This document shows positions 50,342-64,000 of a DNA stretch of 64,000 bases, one piece after another (position 1 is the first letter of the stretch; the number at the start of each line of letters is the position of its first letter). Position numbers and translations under genes: made by a program. A model generated the notes under the pieces. The model had not been told where the DNA came from. It was given only the letters and a program-made list of their open reading frames with translations, and ran no database searches. Source of the stretch: Leifsonia sp. 466MF (GTDB taxonomy: Bacteria > Actinomycetota > Actinomycetes > Actinomycetales > Microbacteriaceae); NCBI RefSeq assembly GCF_900100265.1, contig NZ_LT629696.1, forward strand, positions 620,001 through 684,000, read 5' to 3'.

Positions 50342-51421
50342 GTGAGCGACCCGAACGCGGCAACGCCGCCCTCCACCCCGCCGGCCGACCTGGTGCTCGT
50401 GACCGGCGGCTCCGGATTCCTCGGCGCGCACTGCATCCTCGCGTTGCTCGACGCCGGCTACCGGGTGCGCACCACGATCCGCACTCCCGCGCGGGCCGCG
50501 GACGTCCGGCAGCAGCTCGCGGCGGGCGGTGTCGACGACCCGGGCGACCGGCTCGAGTTCGCCATCGCCGACCTGACCTCCGACGACGGATGGGCCGACG
50601 CCGTCGCCGGCTGCCGGTTCGTCCTGCACGTCGCCTCGCCGTTCCCCTCCTCCCAGCCGAAGGACGCGGACGACCTGATCGTCCCGGCGCGCGACGGCGC
50701 CCTGCGCGTGCTGCATGCCGCCCGGGACGGCGGCGTCGAGCGCGTCGTGCTCACCTCATCCTTCGCGGCGATCGGCTACGGGCATCCGCCGACCGACCGG
50801 CCCTTCACCGAGGAGGACTGGACCGACCTCGACAGCGGCCGCCGGCTGAGCCCGTACGTGCAGTCGAAGACCATCGCCGAGCGCGCGGCGTGGGCCTTCG
50901 TCGCGGCGGAGGGCGGAGGCCTCGAGCTCGCCACCGTGAACCCGGTCGGCATCCTCGGCCCGGTGCTCGGCCCGGACATCTCGACGTCGGTCGAACTGGT
51001 GCGCCTGGTGAAGGAGGGACGCCTCCCGCGCCTTCCCGACGTGCACTTCGGCATCGTCGACGTGCGCGACGTCGCCGCACTCCACCTCCTCGCCATGACG
51101 CGGCCGGAGGCCGCCGGGCAGCGTTTCCTCGCCATCGCCGGCGAGGTCATGTCGGCGCAGGAGGTCGCGCTGCTCATCCGCGGTCATCTCGGCGAGGCGG
51201 CAGGCCGACGGGTCAGCACCAAGCTCATGCCCGAGTGGATGCTGCGAGCGGTCGCCCCGTTCAGCCGCCGCGTCCGCGACTCCCTCCCCGACACCGGGAC
51301 GGCACGGCGCGCCACCGCGCAGAAGGCGATCACCGTGCTCGGCTGGGCTCCGCGATCCCGTGAAGAGGCTGTCATCGCGACCGTCGACACCCTGCCGACG
51401 TACCACCCGCGCCAGCGCTGA
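50342..51421 (+). CDS. NAD-dependent epimerase / dihydroflavonol reductase-like protein
   Basis: The protein has 359 residues; GTG 50342 follows a purine-rich GGGGAAGG. The N-terminal NAD(P) motif is 'VTGGSGFLGAHCILALLDAG' near 20-39. The catalytic tyrosine/lysine pair is 'YVQSKTIAERAAW' near 177-189, preceded by 'LTSSFAAIGYG'. These define an extended short-chain dehydrogenase of the dihydroflavonol-4-reductase/cinnamoyl-CoA reductase type. The substrate is unknown. Confidence 0.9.
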   Translation: MSDPNAATPPSTPPADLVLVTGGSGFLGAHCILALLDAGYRVRTTIRTPARAADVRQQLAAGGVDDPGDRLEFAIADLTSDDGWADAVAGCRFVLHVASPFPSSQPKDADDLIVPARDGALRVLHAARDGGVERVVLTSSFAAIGYGHPPTDRPFTEEDWTDLDSGRRLSPYVQSKTIAERAAWAFVAAEGGGLELATVNPVGILGPVLGPDISTSVELVRLVKEGRLPRLPDVHFGIVDVRDVAALHLLAMTRPEAAGQRFLAIAGEVMSAQEVALLIRGHLGEAAGRRVSTKLMPEWMLRAVAPFSRRVRDSLPDTGTARRATAQKAITVLGWAPRSREEAVIATVDTLPTYHPRQR

Positions 51422-51722
51422 ATCCGGCCGGATCTCCGGCCGGGAGCCCCGGGAATAGCACCGCGAGAGTCGCGTTATACATCAGGACGTGTCTCCGGTC
51501 AAGAAAAGACTGGACACGGCGCGTCCGATTGACATATAGTTGTTCTTTGCGCTCCCAGTCAAACTTCTGCCTTCATATTGCGGTCGGCTCTGACTTTCTC
51601 CGCGTGTGCCTGGGCCCGTTCTTTCGGGTCAGATACGGCAGCGCGACGTGACTGGGAGTTCTCGTCCTGATAGATACACGACCGACAGTAACTGGCCCGA
51701 CGGGGCCCCGGAGGTTATTTCC
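51422..51722 (+). promoter_or_regulatory. Leader and promoter region of rpoB
   Basis: A GC hairpin at about 51424-51443 (CCGGCCGG-ATCT-CCGGCCGG) probably ends the previous gene. The promoter is at 51511-51540. About 175 nt of leader follows before the TTG start, with the ribosome site GGAGG at 51710-51714. No coding frame is seen in it; a regulatory leader is possible but not shown. Confidence 0.7.
51511..51540 (+). promoter_or_regulatory. rpoBC promoter
   Basis: TGGACA (51511-51516), an 18-bp spacer, then TATAGT (51535-51540). An overlapping TTGACA at 51529-51534 could serve a second start. The region is AT-rich compared with its surroundings. Confidence 0.7.
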
Positions 51723-55220
<3,498 letters not shown>

Positions 55221-55267
55221 GCGGCAGCCAGACCTACTGACGAATCTTCCATAGGAGAGAAGGAACA

Positions 55268-59143
<3,876 letters not shown>

Positions 59144-59155
59144 GCAGGTACCCGT

Positions 59156-59197
59156 ACGACGAGGCCCCCGGCGCACTGCGCCGGGGGCCTTCGTCGT
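59156..59197 (+). terminator. rpoBC terminator
   Basis: A long GC hairpin (59156-59175 with 59177-59197, one bulged T) begins 13 nt after the rpoC stop and is followed by TTCC. It is a strong terminator. Confidence 0.85.
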
Positions 59198-59220
59198 TCC
59201 CTGCCCGTTCGCCCCCGCCG

Positions 59221-59287
59221 CCGCGAGATTTGCGCCAAATCTCTGTTATGCGGCCGCCATAACGACGATTTGGCGCAAATCTCGCGG
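59221..59287. repeat. Long inverted repeat (palindrome 3)
   Basis: Two perfect 21-bp arms (59221-59241 and 59267-59287) surround an inner GTTATG/CATAAC pair and a CGGCCG centre, 67 bp in all. It follows the rpoC terminator by 23 bp, so it is not needed to end that operon. The inner GTTATG matches palindrome 2. Confidence 0.88.
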
Positions 59288-59310
59288 GGCGGACCTGGGA
59301 GAATGGGAGC

Positions 59311-59535
59311 ATGTGGCGCCAGCTCTTGCAGTACACGGACACCGCGGGGCGGGCCATGCTCGGCTTCGGAGCCGTGCTCCTGGTGGTCGCCGTGGTGAGC
59401 TTCGTCGTGGGCATCGCGCAGGCTGTCTCCGGCCACGCCGCCGCGACCCTCCCGTACTGGCTGACGACGATGGGCTGCGCGGTCGTCGCCGGCATCCTCG
59501 TGTACCTGGCGAGCCGTCGCGGAAAGTTGGGCTGA
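59311..59535 (+). CDS. Small two-helix membrane protein
   Basis: The protein has 74 residues with two hydrophobic segments (about 14-36 and 49-68), a basic 'ASRRGKLG' end, and no family I recognise. The start ATG 59311 lacks a clear ribosome site. It lies between the rpoBC terminator and the pilus operon and could be an independent gene. Confidence 0.6.
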   Translation: MWRQLLQYTDTAGRAMLGFGAVLLVVAVVSFVVGIAQAVSGHAAATLPYWLTTMGCAVVAGILVYLASRRGKLG

Positions 59536-59664
59536 GGGGGCGCCGGCTTCACCCGCATTATCGGGTGTCGGCACTCTGGCGTGCGGTGAGAGCGTCCGGT
59601 GACGATGGATGCACGCCCCGCGAGCGGGTGCCCCCCACCGGTGTGGCACCCTCACGCGGGTCTG

Positions 59665-59692
59665 TTGTCCTGTTCTCCCTGCTGAATAGGGT
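59665..59692 (+). promoter_or_regulatory. Promoter of the pilus operon
   Basis: TTGTCC (59665-59670), a 16-bp spacer, then TAGGGT (59687-59692), with about 90 nt of leader before pilB. The gap 59536-59785 holds no other feature I can support; a small leader riboswitch was considered and not seen. Confidence 0.5.
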
Positions 59693-59785
59693 GACTACGC
59701 CCATCCGACCAGGGAGTTCTCGCCCCTGAGCGGTGGGGTCTGCCGTTCCCCCGACCCGCGTCGGCAGCGCCCGAAGGAGGTCCGT

Positions 59786-61450
59786 GTGGCGTCCATGACC
59801 GAGATCCTCATCCTCCACGGCCACCTGCCGATCGAATTCCTCGACCGCGTAGCGACCGAGCCGACGGCCGATGAGGCCGTCGTTCGTGAGCTTATGGCGC
59901 GCGGCGCCATCTCCTCCGCCCAGCTGGCGCGTGCCCGCGCCGCCCAGGCCGGTCTTCCGTTCGTTGAACTCACGGACTATCCCGTCGATCGCGCGGCCGT
60001 CGCTCTCATCCCGGGCGCGATCTGCCGCCGCCATACGGTCCTCCCCATCGGGACGGCCGACGGGATGATCGTGGTCGCCATGGCTGACCCGGGCAACGTC
60101 TTCGCCATCGACGACGTGCGCGCCGCGTCACGGCTGAACGTCGCGGCCGCCGTCGCCGAGGAGGCCGACCTCCGCGCGGCGATCGACCGGTACATCCGGG
60201 CGGACGACGAACTGAGCGACCTGACCTCCACCCTGGAGGAGGAGACCGCGCCGTCGGAGGACACCGCCGTCTCCGAGTCGTCGGACGACGACGCCCCGAT
60301 CGTCCGCTTCGTGAATCTGTTGGTGAGCCAGGCGATCCAGGACCACGCTTCCGACATCCACATCGAGCCGGCCGAGCACGATGTCCGGGTCCGCTACCGC
60401 ATCGACGGTGTGCTCCACGCCATGCAGTCGGCGCCCAAGAGTATCCAGAACGGTGTGATCTCGCGGTTGAAGATCATGTCGGACATCGACATCGCCGAGC
60501 GCCGCAAGCCGCAGGACGGTCGCATGTCGGTGGTGCACGGCGGCCGCCAGATCGACCTCCGGGTCGCCACCTTGCCGACGGTCTGGGGCGAGAAGGTCGT
60601 CATGCGGATCCTGGACAACACGAACACCGGCATGACGCTGACCGACCTCAACCTGCTGGAACGCAACTTCGAGACCTACCGCGCCTCGTATTCGAAGCCG
60701 TACGGGATGATCCTGGTCACCGGCCCGACCGGCTCCGGCAAGTCGACAACTCTCTATACGACGCTCAACGCCGTTGCCCGCCCGGAGATCAACGTGATCA
60801 CCGTCGAGGACCCGGTCGAGTATCGGATGCCGGGCATCAACCAGGTGCAGGTGAATCCGAAGGCGGGGCTTACCTTCGCGAGCGCGCTGCGGAGCATCCT
60901 GCGGTCGGACCCGGATGTGGTGCTGCTGGGCGAGATCCGCGACCACGAGACGGCGCAGATCGCGATTGAGGCGTCCCTCACCGGCCACCTGGTCCTGTCG
61001 ACCCTGCACACGAACGATGCGCCGAGCGCCGTGACCCGACTCACGGAGATGGACATCGAGCCGTTCCTCGTCGGCTCCGCGCTGGACTGCGTCGTCGCCC
61101 AGCGCCTCGCGCGCCGCCTCTGCGACCGGTGCAAGCAGCCGGGGTCGTACGTACCGGATGACCTGCGGCGGATGCGGTTCCCGCTCGAGTCGGACGGCGC
61201 ACCGCCGACCATGTTCGTCCCCGTCGGGTGTCCGGCCTGCTCGAACACGGGCTACCGCGGGCGCATCGCGGTGCACGAGGTCATGGCGGTGACCGAGGAC
61301 ATCGAACGCCTCGCCGTCGAGCGCGCGTCGAGCGCCGAGATCGGCCGTGCCGCGCGCGAGCAGGGGATGCTCACCCTGCGTGAGGACGGCTGGGAGAAGG
61401 TCAAGCTCGGCCTCACATCCATCGAAGAGATCCTGCGAGTGGTCGCCTAG
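59786..61450 (+). CDS. pilB: Type IV pilus assembly ATPase PilB
   Basis: The protein has 554 residues; GTG 59786 follows GGAGG by 5 nt. The N-terminal MshEN-type domain spans about 20-130, then a linker rich in Ser/Asp/Glu. The T2S/T4P ATPase core has Walker A 'GPTGSGKST' near 312, an Asp box 'VITVEDPVEY', 'LGEIRDHETAQIA' near 381, and a His box 'STLHTNDAPSAV'. A tetracysteine zinc motif ('CDRCKQPG', 'CPACSNTGYRG') lies near 445-490, typical of PilB/GspE. It powers pilus extension. PilT follows 8 bp later. Confidence 0.95.
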   Translation: MASMTEILILHGHLPIEFLDRVATEPTADEAVVRELMARGAISSAQLARARAAQAGLPFVELTDYPVDRAAVALIPGAICRRHTVLPIGTADGMIVVAMADPGNVFAIDDVRAASRLNVAAAVAEEADLRAAIDRYIRADDELSDLTSTLEEETAPSEDTAVSESSDDDAPIVRFVNLLVSQAIQDHASDIHIEPAEHDVRVRYRIDGVLHAMQSAPKSIQNGVISRLKIMSDIDIAERRKPQDGRMSVVHGGRQIDLRVATLPTVWGEKVVMRILDNTNTGMTLTDLNLLERNFETYRASYSKPYGMILVTGPTGSGKSTTLYTTLNAVARPEINVITVEDPVEYRMPGINQVQVNPKAGLTFASALRSILRSDPDVVLLGEIRDHETAQIAIEASLTGHLVLSTLHTNDAPSAVTRLTEMDIEPFLVGSALDCVVAQRLARRLCDRCKQPGSYVPDDLRRMRFPLESDGAPPTMFVPVGCPACSNTGYRGRIAVHEVMAVTEDIERLAVERASSAEIGRAAREQGMLTLREDGWEKVKLGLTSIEEILRVVA

Positions 61451-61458
61451 GAGGGCAC

Positions 61459-63057
61459 ATGACGAACGACGACAGCTGGGGCGGCTTCCCGCCGCCGACG
61501 GCCAAGCCGGTCTACGAGATCCCGGTGACCCCGCCAGGCGCGACCGCCGCAGGGTGGACACCGGGTCCCGGTGCGCCGCTGAGTCCGCCACCGACCTGGA
61601 CGCCGGCGGCAACTACGGAGCCGGCGTCGTATTCGGCGCCGGAGCCGGCGGCCTACGAGGCACATGAGCCAGAGCCGACAGCGTCCGCGACGCCCGCGCC
61701 CCAGCCGGTCACCCCCGTGTGGTCGCTCGACGATCCCGCACCCGCACCTGCACCCGTCGCACCGGCCACGCCGGTCACTCGGCTCATCCCGGCCGGTCGA
61801 CGCGCCGCCGCGCCCGCCCCCGAGGTCGAGCGCGAGAAGGCTTCGCGGCCGTTCATCCCCGACTTTGACGAGGGCCTCACAGATCCGGAGCGCGAAGCTC
61901 TCGAGAGGGCCGACAAGGACCTCGTCGCCGCCCTCCATGAGGTCGTGTACCAGCGCGCTTCGGACCTCCACATCACTGTCGGGGCACCCCCGATGGTCCG
62001 TGTGGACGGCGGTCTGCGTGCCGCAGCGAGTGCTGAGCCGTGGAACCACGACCGCACGCGCACGGCGCTGACCAGTCTGCTGACCGAACGCCAGCTCCAG
62101 CAGTTCGAACGGGAGCACGAACTCGACTTCGCGTTCACCATCTCGGCGAACTCCCGCTTCCGCGTCAATCTCTATCAGCAGCGGGGTTCGTATGGTGGCG
62201 CCTTCCGTCTCATCCCCACCGAGATCAAGCAACTCGGCGATCTCGGCGTGCCGGAGTCGGTCGGCCAGTTCGCCCAGCTGCCTCGCGGACTCGTCCTCGT
62301 CACGGGCCCGACGGGTTCCGGGAAGTCGACGACTCTGGCCGCGCTGATCGACCTCGTCAACAGCACTCGCTCCGACCACATCGTGACCGTGGAGGATCCG
62401 ATCGAGTTCATGCACGTGCACAAGAAGTCGATCGTCAACCAGCGCGAGGTCGGCCACGACACCCACAGCTTCAACAACGCACTGAAGCACGTGCTCCGGC
62501 AGGACCCCGATGTCATCCTCATCGGCGAACTCCGCGATCTCGAGACGATCTCGGTCGCGCTGACGGCCGCCGAGACCGGCCACCTCGTCTTCGCCACCTT
62601 GCACACGCAGGATGCGCCGCAGACGATCGACCGCGTCATCGATGTCTTCCCGCCGCACCAGCAGGATCAGGTGCGTGCGCAGCTCGCCGGTACCCTGCAG
62701 GGCGTCGTTTCGCAGACACTGCTGAAGCGCGCGAGCGGTAAGGGGCGGGTGGTCGCGACAGAGATCCTCATCATGACGCCTGCGATCGCGAACGTGATCC
62801 GCGAGGGCAAGACGTACCAGATCGCCTCCATGATGCAGGCCGGCCGCGAGTCCGGAATGCGCACCATGGATCAGCATCTGGCCGAACTCGTGAATGCGGG
62901 CGTCATCACGCGTCGCGCTGCCGTGGACAAGGCGCACGACAAGGAGGGCATCGCTCGTCTCATCCAGCGGGTCGACTCGCCGACCGAGGCCTCGGCGATG
63001 GCGATCGCCGCGAGCGGCCCGGACTTCGGCGACAGCTACTCCGGGACGGTGGGCTGA
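61459..63057 (+). CDS. pilT: Type IV pilus retraction ATPase PilT
   Basis: The protein has 532 residues. A long Pro/Ala-rich N-terminal extension (about 1-130) is unusual for PilT. The core has Walker A 'GPTGSGKST' near 282, 'VTVEDPIEFMH', 'GELRDLETISVALTAAETGH' near 354, and 'TLHTQDAPQTIDRVID'. The C-terminal 'LIQRVDS' and the overall form favour PilT over PilU or PilB. It drives pilus retraction and twitching. It lies between pilB and pilC. Confidence 0.93.
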   Translation: MTNDDSWGGFPPPTAKPVYEIPVTPPGATAAGWTPGPGAPLSPPPTWTPAATTEPASYSAPEPAAYEAHEPEPTASATPAPQPVTPVWSLDDPAPAPAPVAPATPVTRLIPAGRRAAAPAPEVEREKASRPFIPDFDEGLTDPEREALERADKDLVAALHEVVYQRASDLHITVGAPPMVRVDGGLRAAASAEPWNHDRTRTALTSLLTERQLQQFEREHELDFAFTISANSRFRVNLYQQRGSYGGAFRLIPTEIKQLGDLGVPESVGQFAQLPRGLVLVTGPTGSGKSTTLAALIDLVNSTRSDHIVTVEDPIEFMHVHKKSIVNQREVGHDTHSFNNALKHVLRQDPDVILIGELRDLETISVALTAAETGHLVFATLHTQDAPQTIDRVIDVFPPHQQDQVRAQLAGTLQGVVSQTLLKRASGKGRVVATEILIMTPAIANVIREGKTYQIASMMQAGRESGMRTMDQHLAELVNAGVITRRAAVDKAHDKEGIARLIQRVDSPTEASAMAIAASGPDFGDSYSGTVG

Positions 63058-63058
63058 C

Positions 63059-64000
63059 GTGGCGGTCACGACGCCGTACGCGTACCGAGGCCGGAACGCG
63101 GCGGGAAAGATCGTCAAGGGCCGAGTGGATGCGACCAGCGAGGCGGCGGTCGCATCCCGTCTCCGCACCATGGGCCTCTCGCCGGTCTCGATTCAGGAGG
63201 CCGCCGAAGGTACGGGGCTGAATCGGGAGATCCGACTCTCTGCCGGTTCGGGCGTGAAACTCAAAGAACTCGCCGTGATGAGTCGCCAGATGGCGACCAT
63301 GATCTCGTCCGGCCTCTCACTCCTCCGCACGTTGAACATCATCGCGGAGCAGACGTCGAACAAGAAGTTCAACGCCGTGCTCTCGGATGTGCGCGATCAG
63401 GTGGAGAGCGGCGTCGCCATCTCAGACGCCATGCGCCGGCACGCAGACGTGTTCCCGCCCCTGATGATCAACATGGTGCGCGCGGGCGAGACCGGCGGCT
63501 TTCTCGATGGCGCCCTCGAGGCGATCGCCGAGAATTTCGAGAAGGAGGTCAAACTCCGGTCGGCCATCAAGTCGGCGATGACCTATCCCGTGATCGTCTT
63601 CTGCATGACGATCCTCGGTGTGACGGCCATGCTGCTCTTCGTCGTCCCGATCTTCGAGAAGATGTTCGCGGGACTCGGCAAGCCGCTTCCGCTGCCCACG
63701 TTGATCCTGGTGCAGATCTCTCATGCGATGGTGTTCGTCGTCCCGGTGCTCGCGGTGGCCGGTATCGTGTTCGCCTTCTGGTGGCCGAAGCACAAGAACG
63801 ACGAGGCCGTCCGGAAGAGACTCGACCCGTTCAAGCTCCGGATGCCGGTCTTCGGATCGTTGATGAAACGCATCGCCATCGCCCGCTTCAGCCGCAACTT
63901 CGCAAACATGATCAGCGCCGGCGTTCCGATCCTTCAGGCTCTCCGGATCGTGGGAGAGACGAGCGGCAACTACGTCATCCAGAAGGCCCTCACCGAGGTC
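63059..64000 (+). CDS. pilC: Type IV pilus inner-membrane protein PilC, cut by window end
   Basis: 314 residues are visible, in frame to the last base. GTG 63059 lies 1 nt after the pilT stop. PilC/GspF features: 'AYRGRNAAGKIVKGRVDATS' near 7-26, 'VMSRQMATMISSGLSLLRTL' near 78, 'VRAGETGGFLDGALEAIAEN' near 140, a hydrophobic segment near 180-200, and a second cytoplasmic domain 'IARFSRNFANMISAGVPILQ' near 280. It is the platform protein of the pilus machine. The rest of the gene and any pilin genes lie beyond the window. Confidence 0.95.
   Translation, partial: MAVTTPYAYRGRNAAGKIVKGRVDATSEAAVASRLRTMGLSPVSIQEAAEGTGLNREIRLSAGSGVKLKELAVMSRQMATMISSGLSLLRTLNIIAEQTSNKKFNAVLSDVRDQVESGVAISDAMRRHADVFPPLMINMVRAGETGGFLDGALEAIAENFEKEVKLRSAIKSAMTYPVIVFCMTILGVTAMLLFVVPIFEKMFAGLGKPLPLPTLILVQISHAMVFVVPVLAVAGIVFAFWWPKHKNDEAVRKRLDPFKLRMPVFGSLMKRIAIARFSRNFANMISAGVPILQALRIVGETSGNYVIQKALTEV

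Noticed and set aside
59536..59785. c-di-GMP riboswitch before pilB
   Set aside because: No conserved riboswitch core could be recognised; only a plausible promoter is seen.

Overview
The window is high-GC, almost fully coding DNA of an actinobacterium. Gene content, GTG/TTG start use, GTGA/ATGA gene overlaps and the rpoB/rpoC sequences fit the family Microbacteriaceae (Leifsonia-like). That placement is inference from sequence character; no search was run. I saw no rRNA, tRNA, CRISPR array, transposase or prophage gene, so this looks like ordinary chromosome.

Left part (1-13,400). A truncated META-domain protein is followed by a degenerate P-loop (uridine kinase-like) protein, a DUF805 membrane protein, and a LysR regulator divergent from a very large secreted nuclease/5'-nucleotidase. 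Next comes a biotin-uptake operon (bioY-bioM-bioN plus a CHY zinc-finger gene), divergent from a TetR repressor of BioQ type. Two BioQ-like operators lie between them. A DUF3566 membrane protein, an ArpA/ScbR-like TetR regulator and pyruvate oxidase follow.

Middle part (13,400-39,200). A 2,063-residue surface or secreted protein (SdrD-B domains and five C-terminal repeat domains) lies downstream of an LCP-family cell-wall ligase on the same strand. Then come a MarR regulator, an FMN reductase, and the Nei2/Lhr DNA-repair pair. These are followed by an esterase, a DUF4916 protein, a hydrolase/TetR pair with its own palindromic operator, an RGG-tailed DEAD-box RNA helicase, and HelD (the RNA-polymerase-recycling motor). 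DUF1684 and SRPBCC genes and an ECF42 sigma factor with its DGPF/YCII partner end this stretch. A promoter of ECF42 type precedes the DGPF gene.

Right part (39,200-64,000). An EVE-domain/ComB-like pair leads into DUF427, a lipoprotein sugar dehydrogenase, a TPR protein that seems to start at CTG, a SprT-like protease and a GNAT enzyme. A CGNR regulator is followed by the pxpABC 5-oxoprolinase operon. A spermidine synthase-like protein, a membrane protein, a two-component system and a short-chain reductase precede the rpoB-rpoC operon. The window ends in a type IV pilus operon (pilB, pilT, pilC; pilC is cut by the window end).

The strongest unexplained signal is a set of four long intergenic inverted repeats (52-73 bp). 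They share architecture, and some share core sequence, but they lie in different gene contexts, including between two divergent promoters where a terminator role is unlikely.
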